64,000 nucleotides of DNA from Steinernema hermaphroditum (Eukaryota > Nematoda > Chromadorea > Rhabditida > Steinernematidae), in contig CM059622.1 in assembly GCA_030435675.1 (NCBI GenBank), positions 17,484,001 to 17,548,000 on the forward strand. The letters run 5' to 3'. This document shows, piece after piece, positions 1 through 12,189 of the stretch (position 1 is its first letter; each line of letters starts with the position of its first letter). The notes under the pieces were generated by a model. It was not told the DNA's origin and ran no database searches. It saw nothing but the letters and a program-made list of their open reading frames with translations. Both the position numbers and the translations under genes were made by a program.

Positions 1-3000
1 AACAATCGACGATTTTCAAGTCATTTTTTTCTAGATTTTCCGGAAACACAGAACATTAGATCAAACTAGATACAGATCAAAATCTGATGAGCAGTATTCG
101 GCGAGAAGTTCTAAAGCGATAGGCACAAAGGCACAAAAAGCGGAGCAGTTCGACTCGAAGCAGTAGGCAACCGTTACGTTATCTCTGTGGAAACTCTGTG
201 TTCTGTGGTCACCTTTGAGTTTTTCACCACAACCCGAAAGACTCCATTTAACATCGCGTAGAACGTCAAAAACGGGAACCCTTCATGACAATGATTGGCA
301 TCTTCTAAACGTTTTTTTTTTCATGATAACTGAAGCGTGATCGTCTCTTTTCGCCTAGAAATTATAACAACAGTGGTAGCAGCTGAACACGGATAAGGAG
401 TGTATGAATTTCTCCGTCTATCCATCGAAATTAACAATGTGACCATATTTAACTGTCCATCTGCAAATAGCGCTGCCATAAAAAAAACCATAAGCCACAA
501 TAAACAATGTTTACATGAGTCTTAAGTTCAAGAAGGTAGGCAGACATGGTCAGGTTCGTGATATTGGTGTGATTATTACGCATTTGCACTTCAATGCACA
601 TTTTCTACGTATCAGTCAACTGACTCACGACAACATCTACATAAATGTTGCGTACACTCTTGGTAATGAACGTTAATTAGTCAGCCCTACATCTGACATT
701 TGCACGCATAATGGATGTGTTGAGGCTCTAGCAAAATGGTGGGTTACGTGATCCTCATACATAATTGTTCTTAACTGTCGAAAATGATAGGACATATGTG
801 GGTGTTGTACGTTAACAGGTCAAACAGACAACTTGGAAATATGACATAATTAAATGTCAACACCTTCCTGTATCCCCCGGAGAAGCGCCGTTTCTTCCCT
901 CGCCAAAAGGTTTCCAGTAGAAGCGCTTCGTCGAGCACTCGGGCTACATCAACCTGTGCATGGAGACCATTCGTCGCTACCACAACTTTGTCCGGTAAAT
1001 TCGCGCTGCATGTCTTCTGAAACGTCCCTCTAGTGACTGCTACATGACACTTCTCGCGATGAAGTGTAATGTGGCTTTTCTACCACTGTGTGTGAAGCTA
1101 CCACTTGATCTCTTACATCCACGGCGACTTCGACGCAGAGTGGACGCCGTGTATGCCCACACCTTCACCGACGTGTTCATCTACTCGTTCGCCACGCAGT
1201 CCACTGTTGGCCATTTTGGAAGGACGACATAATTTAAGGTCGCACACGACCATTCTTTTATTTAATTCAAAAAATGAAAAAATAAAGATTTAAAAAATCT
1301 GCGGTTTCCATCATATCCATTTTTTGCATCACCTTCATCGCATAACTAAATAGAGTTATTTTAATGCATCTGTAGAACTATTTTTATCTTGCGCAGCAAT
1401 TACGATACAAATGCTACTAATTCTGAAGGACACTTGATATTTTAATCAAACAGGCTTTGTTATTTAAATTGGTTAAGCTTACACGCGCGTTAACCCCCTG
1501 AATAACGCAGCGTCAAATGCACTTCCATACACTCGCAGTCCTGCGCCAGGTTCACCTGCAATATGGAATTTGCTCGTTCAATCGCCTACGCGCGCTTTGT
1601 TCAACGAGGAAAGTACGTATTCACGAAAACAAAAACTTTGCTTTTCATTGAATATCTGAATTGGTTTATGACGAACTACAAGTGGAGTGTAACAGTATCA
1701 GGAAGTTCACATATGTGTATGTTTTATGAAACTATTTAATTACCTTACATGATGTCAGTTCGAAATTTTTTACATCATATTTACATGTACATATTTATAT
1801 GACGTTTAGAAAGTGATGTGAACTCTGATTTCGTGGTGCTGGCGGGCAGATTGAATTCGAGATACGCAACAATCCATTTCGAGATACTTGCGCATTCATG
1901 AGATGTGGTGACTCAGCGGGAATTTCAATCCGTTTCTGATTGAATTCTCTTATATGTACGTGTTGGAGTTTATATCCTCAAAATATTTGTCCTTTCGAGA
2001 CTAGTGAGTGAGAGCGGTGATGTTTACATAGCTGAAAGCGCACAGGGAAACAAAGCGAGATGTAGGCTAATTCATAGATCACAATTAAAACTATCGCCCT
2101 TTCATGGCGCCTGATAATCCACAGTAATCCATATCAATTTATGTTCCTATTGCAGAGAGAACACGCTATCTATGGAGTAATCGTTTGGCCGCATGATTTT
2201 ATTTTCTTTATTATGCGCAGTTTTATGTCGTCAAGCTGTCGGACCGGGAGAGGGATGACCTTGGACCGCGGCAAAATGATGCCGCGCATAAGGCCAAGGA
2301 AGAGATGAGAATGGACCGGTGATAGCTTTAGGTATGCACTGTGACGCTTGGACCGGGGAAGCCATGAACGGGGCATAGGATGAGGCATAGAATTGGATCA
2401 TAGAGCGCATCGGCTTGGAGGTTTCATCGTACTGTACAGTTTTGGCACCAGCCGCAAATCCGAAGGCGGTTGTAGGCCGCCGGAGCTTCTAGTTTATATC
2501 CCTTAGAGAGAGCTACATGTTTTAGCCGTTAATGTTCCTTATTATGCGCAGTTTTATGTTTGGACTTTTCTTAAGGTGACGCCCAAAATGGTCACAACAT
2601 TGTTTAACACTGACTGGACTACTTTATATCCTTGTTTTAACGCTGTTAGCTGATTAGTTTATGATATAGTCAACATCGATCATCGGTGTAATTTCAGAAG
2701 GATACCAATTGGTGAATTCTAAAACACATCTGACCATGTCTTTTCGGTCATCAGAGCAAAGAAAGTTTACGTACCCATCCTTCCCATTACAGAGCAGCTG
2801 CTTTCTTAATGGATCCTGTGGGAGCTCTGGAGACAAAATTCTTAGGATGTGAAGTCGTCACTCGTCGAAAATTTTCGCTCTTTGATATTTCGTTCGTTTT
2901 ATGTCGACATTACCTACTCAATGCATCAGAGATCTTAGTGTTGTTTATGGTAAAACAAACATGTTCACTAATCCTTTCTACAGTAAGCCCTTTTCAAGTC

Positions 3001-5272
3001 AGTTCCGTCATGTCCCGAGAAAATCCGACTAGAAGCCCACGTGAGTCCTTGTTTGTGTTCCTCCTTATTCCCGCCGTATTTTTAAGCGTGATCACTTTAG
3101 TACAAATCCCGCGTCCATTGTACAATTTGTGTCGAACTTGGTCGTTTTCTGTTGTGTAATCGGCGACGTCTATCCCTTAAGCAGCCTCCCCTCTGACCCG
3201 CTAATTAATTGCAACTTCCCCGTCCTTCATCTGCCTCTCCGCTAATTGGCCATTTGGACACATAAAGCCGAACGAGAGCGCGAGTCGGAGGTGCACGGCT
3301 ATGCGCGAGAAGCCGTTGCTTGGGCAACGCAGCAGCGCACCCTCGGCCGAACTTCGCTGTCTCGCGCTGTCTTCGGCTGCTCAGCGGCGCCTAATCGACG
3401 AATTCGCCGTGTTGCTCACTTCGGGCAGCAGCTGTGTGCTTCGTTATCGCGATTCTGTGCTTTGTGGTAGCGCTTTAGTCGAAACCTAATTAGGTGTGAC
3501 GTCGCACGCGGTGCGCATTTCGAAAACAAAGACCCTGAGTCAATGCGCCGAGTATATAATGAAGTAAAATCCATTATTTTTCGGCCTGTTCCACGCCTCT
3601 AATTAACATATTTTCCCGGTTTTATGGGCTCTTTAGGTGGTCAGGTGAAAAAATAGACTGTTTTTTTCACAGCAGTGGGATACGGTGCTCAGACATTTAT
3701 TTTATTCCAAAGTCTATTCGTTTGTATTCACAATAACTTCAGCTTTCTTGTGTGGCTGTACGGAGAAAGTTCGGGATAAACTATGGATCTTGCTTTCTGG
3801 ATTTAGCCTTTGTGAGTTCGTCTCTTTTGTGGTGACTTCAAGTGCCTCCGATCGCAAACAATTCAAAAGAAATGTAAAACAAAAACACTAAAATCGCTAG
3901 ATTTCACAATTTTACTTATATCTTACAGTGATTACATGACAAGAGCGCCAAAAAAGGGTGAGTAAGTAAGTAAGAACTATGTTCATTGTTTTGTTCATTG
4001 ATTTGTTTCTAATTTCTGCACCATACGTTAAGTTGTTAAGAGTACATGGCTCGTGCTTCGGGCTCGCGTAAAGACCACAGGTATGAGCCTAAGTCGGAGC
4101 CTAAGCCATCCCGCAACGTTAAATATCTGCGGACTCCTCAAACGCTGCGGCTTCTTAATTTGGCGGTCTTTTTTTGGCGGTGTTGTCGCCCTTACATTTT
4201 TCTGAAAGTCTATGTACTTATCTGATAATGGCAATGGAAGTGTATCTCAAATATCTTATGTACTTCAGTTACCTATGTGTGATTATGTTTCTTATCAAAT
4301 AGCGTTAGGACAGTCAAGAAATTTTGTCTTCGATCTGAAAAATGTTGTGCGTAAGCTGCTTTGAGAGCCAAAGTTGACCCAACAAGTCCATGGAGTCGCA
4401 CTTATTATAAACATGAAATTTGCCACATAGGGTATAACTTTCGAGAGTACACCTTTTCCATAAAAATGACCTCACAGAACACAAATCACAAGAATTGACT
4501 TCACAGAGTCCTCTATACTGAACTGTGAAGGTCTGCGGTGACGTTAAAGTCGACTAAGTAATGTATAAGCTACGACTTTGTATGTCCATCGTAATGTATT
4601 TCCCACTTGGCGACGAACAGCAAACGAGTTGTGATATTTCTTAAATTCATAAACATAGAACGCACATCTCACTATATAATCTGTTACAAGTTCTCAATGG
4701 ATTGATTCGCAGTACTTTTAACTCTTGCCTAAATAAGTTAATCTTAGCAAGCCTTTGTGTGAAATACGGTACTATATGAACTTTAATTAGACTCGCTTTG
4801 TGAGCTTTTGTCTGCACTTTGGCTTTATAATACAATAGTCCTAAGTGCAGTCATAAGTAGCTACGTCAAGAAAGTTACCCTCCTTATTGGAAAGTAGGCC
4901 TAGCCGCACACAGTCTATAAATAACTTTCCTCTTCCGCTGTGCAAAGCGTATCGTATGAGAATTCCCAACGGGCTACAAACGCGCCTTCCAGGTGAGCAA
5001 GCCCTTCCCCCTACGGCCCACTTCGTATCAAAGTACTCGAGTGCGGCTGCTGCGTGTGCAATGACATTTCGCCTGAGTAACCAACCTCGGCCTCTGTTCT
5101 TTGCTGCGCACTTCATAATTCCACTAATTGCGACGGGCACACGTCCTAGCCAGCGGCGACGATAACAACAACGCCAGCTGGTCAGGTGAAATCGCTCGGT
5201 GACGTCACCGGTTCGCGCGGTCCCCAGTCTCCACCTGGTGGCGCCCAGCAATCCCGAGCTCATTCGTTCCAG
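1..5272. other. Gene-free 5' flank
   Basis: No ORF here shows a recognisable domain or chains into exons with matching splice phase. The longest open frames (for example 2809-3159 + and 4841-5539 -) have no family resemblance, and the second is largely antisense to the DHHC first exon. The stretch is mostly AT-rich with a more GC-rich patch near 3.2-3.5 kb. It contains a 21-bp direct repeat and a cluster of GGACCG-containing words near 2.2-2.4 kb (listed separately). Genes with very small exons could be missed. Confidence 0.5.
2208..2559. repeat. 21-bp perfect direct repeat flanking a GGACCG-rich segment
   Basis: The same 21 bases (core TTATGCGCAGTTTTATG) occur at 2208-2228 and 2539-2559. 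Between them the word GGACCG recurs four times (about 2240-2360), each in a purine-rich setting. Such a pattern could be the remnant of a repeated element or of a duplication. No terminal inverted repeat or ORF is visible, so the class is unknown. Confidence 0.5.
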
Positions 5273-6579
5273 ATGCTCCCGGAAGGATACCAGCGCAACG
5301 GATGGTCGCTTCGGCCAAACTTGCACCAGATGACATCGTGGGTGGCCCTTGTGCTGTTGCCGGTGGCCACGGTCTTCGTTTCGCTGCCCATCTACCTCTT
5401 TCCTCTCGTGCCGCTCGCCGTCATCGCCACCTACCTCATCGTGCTTGCCTATATCATTTACTTGACGAGTATGGACCCTGGCTACTTTCACGACGACCCA
5501 CCGAAGCCCATAGAATTCGATCCCAAACAGCATGACCACGTCATCGCCAACAACAAGTTCTGCAACGTCTGCAAGCGAGATATGTAAGTGTCTGCAACAA
5601 TCCCTCTTCCAGAATCTGTACTTAGCACTCTACCACGTTCCTAATCAAAAATGATTTCTTTACTATATCATTTCTTTCACCGGCCCTACCGTATACTTTA
5701 GATTGCCTTCCGATGGCGTCAAGCACTGCAGAGAGTGCAACAAGTGCATCGGTGGCTTCGACCACCACTGCAAGTGGCTCAACAACTGTGTCGGGCGCCG
5801 GAACTACAGGTACATAGAGACCAGCTACCGTAACTTCATCGCCCTATTCCTCAGAACATTCGTAGCACTCGTTGCGTTCCTCTCCTTCTTCGGGTTCTTC
5901 TTCGGCGTACTCTTCCTTGTCCTCTTCGCACTGCGTTTCAAGAGTGTCCCCTTCATGGAGGTGAATGCGGAGTACGGTAGGTGACGCCTAGTGACGCCAT
6001 GAAGGAATCGCGTGCTGCAGATCGCGTGACCGCGGTATGGTTTTCGTATCCGCTCACTCTCTGGATGCTGCTCGCGATTGTCGTCGGTGTTTGTCATCTA
6101 ATCGTCGCTCTCCTCAACATCCACTTGCTCTACTTTCACTACAAACTCTGTAAGAGTTCTTCCTTCCTTTTGGTGATGACTCCTTTGATGATTTAAGGGC
6201 GCCTCGGCCTGACAACGTTCGCTTTCATCAAGAAGCAGCAGGAGAAAAGAAAAGCGGTAAGCTAAACTTTAAAAGGTCATGAATGGGGACAGATAGCTGC
6301 TTTGAGATATTTACTTGTTCAAGAGTACGTCCAGTGTTCTAAGTTTATCTCACGACTTCATAGATTCCCTTTTAGAGTCACACATACACCTCCAAAGAAA
6401 GGTCGAGTGGATCGAGCGGCTGGGTGGCGGCAACACCCCGCCAGTACCCATCACGACCTAATCACAAGAAGGGACCATACAACAGAGCTACAGTATCCGA
6501 CTCTTCGGTCCGACCGGGCACCTTACAACCGACGACGTCGCGGCTACCACCGCTCAGCGAGCGCAACATGACAGTATAG
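5273..6579 (+). CDS. DHHC-type protein S-acyltransferase (ZDHHC1/11-like)
   Basis: Six exons: 5273-5583, 5702-5809, 5855-5976, 6021-6149, 6198-6256, 6376-6579; about 310 aa. The enzyme transfers palmitate to cysteines of membrane-associated proteins. The catalytic cysteine-rich domain lies at about residues 94-138 and carries the zinc-binding Cys/His pattern (CNVC, HCREC), DHHC, then [11 protein letters not shown], all family hallmarks. Two hydrophobic segments precede it (after the NGWS motif typical of the ZDHHC1/11 group) and two follow ([16 protein letters not shown] and a segment near [18 protein letters not shown]), giving the usual four-pass topology. The ATG at 5273 directly follows TTCCAG, an acceptor-like sequence suited to trans-splicing. 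The frame stays open upstream to about 5186, so an upstream exon is possible. Intron 2 (5810-5854, 45 nt) is a multiple of three and stop-free, so reading through it also gives an open frame; I splice it because NYR then joins TFVAL as in relatives. The last exon is Ser/Pro/Arg-rich and poorly conserved. Confidence 0.88.
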
Positions 6580-6644
6580 ACCATCTGGCCTCAGTGAAAA
6601 GCGTCTAGACCTTGTGTAGGCTTTACAAAAAAATGAACGGGTCA

Positions 6645-6650
6645 AATAAA
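6645..6650 (+). promoter_or_regulatory. Polyadenylation signal of the DHHC gene
   Basis: AATAAA 66 nt after the stop codon of the DHHC gene, on its strand. This is a suitable distance for 3' end formation. Confidence 0.6.
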
Positions 6651-6873
6651 TGTTTGCATACGATGGAAGAAATGTCCTCCCCTTTTCTGTGTGGTAGACA
6701 GACGCTGCGAAATCACTTTGTGGTAGAAATCAATGTGAAGAGGTGAGAAATGATGGGAAACTGACTGATTTACCACTATTAATCTACCGGGAGAAATATT
6801 GCTACCGACAAACAGCATAGAGAAAACCAACCCAAAGTGTCCCGCTAAACAATGCTCCAAGATCCAGCTATCG

Positions 6874-6879
6874 TTTATT
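6874..6879 (-). promoter_or_regulatory. Polyadenylation signal of PTR gene A
   Basis: TTTATT on the plus strand (AATAAA on the minus strand), about 60 nt beyond the PTR-A stop codon. The DHHC and PTR-A genes are therefore convergent, with their signals about 225 nt apart. Confidence 0.5.
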
Positions 6880-6939
6880 AGCAGTACTAAATCTGTCAAA
6901 TACTCACAAATATTTACAAACAATAAAATCAATCAATCC

Positions 6940-9900
6940 TCAACTGAGTATACACGATCCCCTCACAAACACAGAAAGCGCTACAGGCAGGAATATAAGA
7001 CCATGCAGAAGCCCTATGACAATTGCCAGAAAGACCGTCTTGAAGAACGTGATAATCATGTATGCGGGGACGGTCGCCAACACCCCGACGGCAATGATCG
7101 TTGACAGCGCTCCTTGCGTCAGGGGCCATCCCAGATGCCCGAGGGCAGCACATATCTTCCCAGCTTCGGTTGGCTCCTTCGAACTAACGTATCCGTAGGT
7201 GATGTGCGCAGCATAGTCGACGGAGAACCCAATTGACATTATAATGGTGATCATGGAGATTGCATCCAAGTTGACGTCCCATAGCGTCATGAAGCCGATA
7301 ACGCCGAGATCAATGGAGCCAATAGCGAAAGCGACCCAGACGGAGCACATCGGCTGAGGAATTAGGGCGATGGCGATGACGATCATCACGGCGAGAGCTA
7401 TTACGATGTTCTGGATCGTATTGGGTATAACCAGAGCGTACTGGTCAGTAAACAACCACAGTGGCATGAAGGTGGTCACGTTGTAGCGAGGGTAGAGGGC
7501 GGCGACGTCTCTGAAGACAAATGTTGCCTCTTGCTGCTGCTGCGTCTTCGATATCTCTTTCATTCCAATCAGGAACCTAAATACAAAGACTTGAAAAAAA
7601 AAACCATTTGGCGACAATCAACCTGAACGCAGTAATCCCAAGCGTTCCGTCCGCCATCTCTCCCCAAACGACGTCGTGCTCCCATCTATCATTCGGTTTC
7701 ACATCGAAGAATTCCTGCGCCAACGAAAAGATCTCCTTGTCCACAAGTTCCGGGTTATCGTTGTTCTTATAATACAGTTTCATTTCTTTCAGCCAGAACT
7801 GCACTGATCCGTCTCCGATGGAGTGCTTCGTGTTTGCGAAATCGTGCACCATCTGTTCTATCTTCGCGCGCTCGTTTCTGTTCCGCAGGTCCGGTGGGTT
7901 ATTGACGACAACCTAATGGTTAACAATATAGGAAAGGCTGCTAACATAAACCATGCACCTGGACAATTGAGCCATAGTGCCAGAAGTATTTTTCGAGAGA
8001 CCGGTAGTGTGGTATTGCGTACGAATCAGATACCAACAAGTTCACCGGTTCCAGGCCTTCCCTTATTTGCGAGCAGCCGTAGATCGCAAATCCGAGGTAG
8101 ATGCAAAACCAAACGGCGACCAGTGCCCGTACTACCGGATGCACGAGAACGGGGCCAAACCTCCAGAATACAACAATTAAACCAGATGAAAACACGCTTC
8201 TAACGTACCACTCCTTAAAGAAAACCTGTGCAGCTGAGTGATGGATGTTGGCCTTCAAATTTGACGCATTAGGGTCTGCGCGACTTCCCATGTACAACAG
8301 CTTCTTCCCCATTGGGGCCTCATCAAAACGCTCTGGAGGTATGGTAGGATCCAAAAACACACTGTGACGACTCTCAGATTCCCATTGTATCCACAAAGAC
8401 ATAAGTGCTGCGAAGAAAGTGATCTGATATAGGTATGTGAGTGCCAGCGCAAGACACGTGTATATGCAGAAGATCCGCACAGCCGGAATCCTAGAACGAA
8501 GTATTTACACTAAATCATGAGTATCATGCACTCACGTCGTAATGGCACCGACGCCGAAGGAAAATGCGTCCGTAAGTGAAGTGATCAACATGGATACCGC
8601 CGCCTCGCTCATACACTCTCCTACTCTTGTGCTCGTGTCATGAGCCCGGTTTGTGTTCCTGACAGATGCAAGCATAAGGAACATGTTGTCGATGCCAACC
8701 GCTGTAAATACGATGGCTATTATGAACACATCTTTGAAACGCAAACTTACCAATCACGAGGAACGGCATGACTCCCACAATATCACAATAAGGAATGCCA
8801 GCAAAGTTCAAAAATCCTATAGATGTGGCTATGCCCATCCCGGCGTTCACAACGCCGAGGACAGCTAGAACCGGCTTGGAGACGACCCAGTCAAAGTATA
8901 GTGAATTGCCCACAGTGGTCATCGAACACAATACCGAGAAGAACACCAACATCGTGAACGAGAAAACGAAGCGGGGAACAAGTGAGTCAGCATTTCTTTT
9001 AAGTTCTTCAGCGAGGGTCTGAGAGTGGAAGAACGTGAACTCAATGAACGGATCTGGGCCATAGGCTTTGAGTTGTCTTTCGAACTCCTAAACACCATCA
9101 CATTAAAGCTGGATATCCAATTTGCATGCCAACCTTCTCCCATAAACCCGATACGTACGAGCTGTTCGAGGGGTAGAACTTCAAGTGATACACCATCAAC
9201 CACGAACGAGCTGCGGCCACGACTTCAGTGTCAGCCGATATCCGACTTAATGTCAGCCCCCCTAAGCTGCTGCCGATGTATCCGTTCACATTTCCGAGTC
9301 TGAACACCGGGTATGTGATATTAAAGCCCCGGTTGTACAGATCGGATATGGCTTGAATATGCTTATTGCCGGGACATCCTTCATGGCGCCACTGTAGACA
9401 CAGGTCAGCATACTTGTACACCCGATCGTCCTGGGTGACGTTTACTCTGTTCTGGATGAACAGATCGAGCCGGTGAATCGCAGCAGCATATTGCTGTTCT
9501 AATATGTTCCCGTTATCCCTCGCTGTGACCGTTACCTGAAAGAGCGGGATTAGTCGAAGTCCGACGATCAAATCAAAGCGTTTAACCCAGCCCGAGCATT
9601 ACTTATTGTCGGTGGGACAACAAATACCTCACCTACCAATACCCTGAGCACCAAAAATAACGTACCTGGACTTCGCGCAATTGCGTGACCGCTCGACCGG
9701 GGATATAGTTGTGGTCATGTAATGGCCAGTAGTCGTGTATCGCTTGTCGCTCCATCTTTGACGGCGCCCCTTCGGGGGTGAACAGATATATTGCATCTGT
9801 GACCGAGTCCAAATGTACGAACCCCATGGATGTGGCCAACGCGATAAGAACTGGGAATGCGATGAACGGGAACGGATTCTTGGAGACGAAGGCGCCATAG

Positions 9901-9950
9901 CGGAAGAAGAAGCGCGCCAATGGCCGTTCGATACAGTCGAACGGGCGCAT
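6940..9950 (-). CDS. Patched-related (PTR) transmembrane protein, copy A
   Basis: Eight exons in coding order: 9950-9666, 9535-9134, 9087-8751, 8701-8536, 8490-8209, 8160-7959, 7912-7623, 7576-6940; 866 aa. PTR proteins are nematode-expanded relatives of Patched and NPC1, with a sterol-sensing domain and RND-transporter fold; many act in cuticle and moulting biology. Visible here: one N-terminal membrane span (about residues 25-45), a Cys-containing ectodomain with N-glycosylation sites, a five-span sterol-sensing region containing GVGAITT and VGIDNMF, a second ectodomain, and a final membrane block with GFSVDYAAHI near residue 771. That block includes the acidic residue expected in RND proton-relay helices. 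The ATG follows TTCAGGGGCA, an acceptor-like context. The protein stops immediately after the last span (VRGSCILS). The paralogue at 25.6 kb shares four exons of identical length (337, 166, 282 and 202 nt) but lacks introns 1 and 7 of this gene. The 48-nt intron 8161-8208 is stop-free and in frame; I remove it because copy B has an intron at the same place. Its acceptor is an unusual TGGAG. Confidence 0.93.
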
Positions 9951-10706
9951 TGCCCCTGAAGAATCGAAATGACAACAATGCATGAACAAGTATTCCAATT
10001 AAACACGATGTATTGAACATGGGAACCGTAAATTCAATGCGGAATTTAGACGCTAAAGCAGCTGCACGCTCTGAGATCTATACTGCGCGCCTAAAAGCGT
10101 GAGCATTCATGAACCAAAAACGAATTCTGCACGACTATTAAGCTCAAACACTTACGAAAACGTCGCCCGCAACAACGCAGAAAATTTACTACGGTAGCCA
10201 CTTACCAAGCGAGCACCCCTCGCTCGCTCGTTCAAAGATTCGTGGCAGGAATCGTTCGTGGCAGGAAATCAGCACGTTCACGTTTTACCGTCTTTGTTTG
10301 AGCAGATTTCGTCAAGGAGCTGTGCGCAAAAATGAACTGACCTTCCTTTTGAAAGCGATGAAATGCAGAGATCTCACTACAAGTGTATGGTAATTCTAGC
10401 TGCTTTAATAACGCATACGGAGAACGCAAAACAAACAGAATTCCAGAAAAGTCTCTTCTCCATCACGAACGGGGTGCAATCATCCCCTGACAATCGATTG
10501 TGCATCCGCGATTGAACTTTCCTCCAGTAGATTACAACCAGCGCTGTCGCCCGTGGTCATCCGCCGCGCGCATCGATCCAAGGTGCGCGAGATGACCACT
10601 CTCTCACCCGATTAGTCATCACGTCTTAGAGCACCAACGATTGACCATATTTACAGCTCTCCTTCTTCCAATCTATTCAAAAATCAACAGTAACAAAAAT
10701 CAGCTA
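9951..10706. other. Intergenic region
   Basis: Lies between the 5' end of PTR-A and the 3' end of the S15 gene, both on the minus strand. It should hold the PTR-A promoter. I see no ORF with support and no clear repeat. Confidence 0.5.
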
Positions 10707-11910
10707 TTAAGCGTGCGATGCAGTCAGCGTAGGTTTGCGGTGTCCGAATAGAGTCGCATGCATCGTAGTTTCGGAGAGATTCTCAATCAGATGGGGTTGG
10801 TACACTCCGACGACATTTTTCGTTGCCTTTCCCTCGAGTTCCATGATCGTCTCCAGACGGTTCTTTATCGCCTGCTCTTCATCAGCCAACTTTTTCAACT
10901 TGCCGTCGAGTGCATTCATCTTTTGGTCTCGATCCTGAATTTAGTTGCCTACAATATTAACAGGAGAAAAAGACGCACCTTCTTTAACTCTTCATGAAGT
11001 TCTTTCAATCGCCGTTCTTTCTCAGAGTCCACGCGAATACGCAGTTGACGCTCAGACCACGCCTTCCTTGTTTTAGGTCCAACTTGCTCAACGGGAACAT
11101 GAAACGCTATTTTCAGCGTTTTTATGACTTCCGCGAAGGCTTCCGAATCTTGTTCGCGCAGCTGGCGCAATAACTTCCTTCGGTAATCAACCATTAGCCA
11201 GAGCCGATGAGTCAGCCATGTCGGCTTCTTCGGCGTCTTTTTCGCGATTTCGTCAACGAGAATGCTCCAGTGGCGAATTAGGGCGGTCGTCCAAGCAACT
11301 AAACAAGTCATGTAATAAAAGGGTAGCATGAATACACATACTTCGCATTTGAAGGGAACTTTCATCGTATTTGTGTTTGTTCACGCTCTGGATGAGTTTT
11401 TGCTTCCACGCGTCAGTAAGGTCTCTTCTCTGGCCATGATCGATGCTGAAGATACGCTTGACAGATTCAGGGGCATTCGTCAGCTCGTCAACGTTGGCGT
11501 ACGCGAGTCGCGGGGCCTTCAAGTCAACTTCTGGCAAGCCATAGTCTTGTGGGGACGACGTTGGGGTGCCCGTGCGGCCAACAAGAGAATCGTCAGCTTT
11601 GACGTTCAGATCGCGCTCGCTTCCGATCTTCTCGGTGTACAATTTTTGCAGCGCATCGATGTAGTGATCGTCTGAAGCAAACCAATAGAACATCGCGGCT
11701 AAAAACAGAACAACTACCGAGAGCTAGTTTGGCAGCCTGCTTCTCGAAGTACTCAGGATCTTGTCGTTCCGGATCGGAGACTTTCTTGTGGATATTGAAG
11801 AACTGACGGCGGGCGCGACTTAACTCGGCGGTTGTGTGGATGGCCGCACGCTGCTGCAGTGCAAGTGCCACACCGAAATCAGTTGTCAAAGCCGATATGA
11901 GCTTGTTCAT
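10707..11910 (-). CDS. mrps-15: Mitochondrial small-subunit ribosomal protein uS15m
   Basis: Four exons in coding order: 11910-11718, 11671-11342, 11298-10979, 10934-10707; 356 aa. A structural protein of the mitochondrial ribosome small subunit that binds rRNA. The S15 core sits in exon 3: a helix-turn region followed by KPTWLTHRLWLMVDYRRKLL and LREQDSEAFAEVIKTLKI, which matches the HRRDHxSRRGL...RRRxLLxYLxxxD pattern of S15 and animal MRPS15. The N-terminus (MNKLISAL...AAIHTTAELSRARR) is Arg-rich, poor in acidic residues and fits a mitochondrial import sequence. Long helical, charged segments follow the core, as in animal mitochondrial S15, which is much longer than the bacterial 89-aa protein. 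I chose the 46-nt intron 11672-11717, rather than a nearer TTTTTAG acceptor, because it joins KLAL to DDHYID in frame and the alternative intron would be only 19 nt. An acceptor-like TTTGCAG lies 13 nt before the ATG. Gene symbol follows nematode naming for this family. Confidence 0.85.
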
Positions 11911-11923
11911 CGCTGGTTTACAC

Positions 11924-11931
11924 CTGCAAAC
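11924..11931 (-). promoter_or_regulatory. Probable trans-splice acceptor of the S15 gene
   Basis: On the minus strand the sequence TCTGTTTGCAG ends 13 nt before the S15 start codon. Such a pyrimidine-rich acceptor with no usable upstream donor is typical of spliced-leader addition. It suggests the long in-frame open stretch further upstream is outron, not protein. Confidence 0.45.
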
Positions 11932-12042
11932 AGAATCACAACTACAGCTATGCAATAGAACACCGCGTCTATGAATATGAGAGAGGACGTTGTTGAGACA
12001 TTTGAGTCCCGGTATATGAGTCCTGGACATTTGAGTCCCAGA

Positions 12043-12189
12043 CATTTGAGTCGCGGACACAGAGCTCCGACGAAACGGTAACAAACGGCAGAAACGTCGT
12101 TTACGAAGTATCAAATTGGTGAGCAAATAAGAAGTAGTGAACTCAAACTCAAACGTTTCGTCTGGAGCTCTGTGTCCGGTACTCAAATG
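12043..12189. repeat. Imperfect inverted repeat, 35-bp arms
   Basis: Arm 12043-12077 (begins CATTTGAGT, contains GGACACAGAGCTCC and ends GACGAAACG) is mirrored by 12154-12189 with only two differences, one a single-base indel. The spacer is 76 nt. The word CATTTGAGTC or close variants also occurs three times just outside the left arm (11998-12050). This looks like a small palindromic element or a MITE remnant in the S15 upstream region; no target duplication is evident. Confidence 0.75.

Noticed and set aside
4841..5539. 232-codon minus-strand open frame overlapping the DHHC first exon
   Set aside because: It is antisense to a well-supported exon. Its length follows from the GC-rich codon pattern of the sense strand, and it has no domain.
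10949..10978. S15 intron 3 ending at ATTGTAG
   Set aside because: That acceptor leads to a stop after ten codons. The acceptor AAATTCAG a few bases later keeps the helical C-terminus in frame.
11699..11717. 19-nt intron in the S15 gene using the TTTTTAG acceptor
   Set aside because: Too short to splice. The next acceptor (TTGCTTCAG) gives a normal 46-nt intron and better protein continuity.
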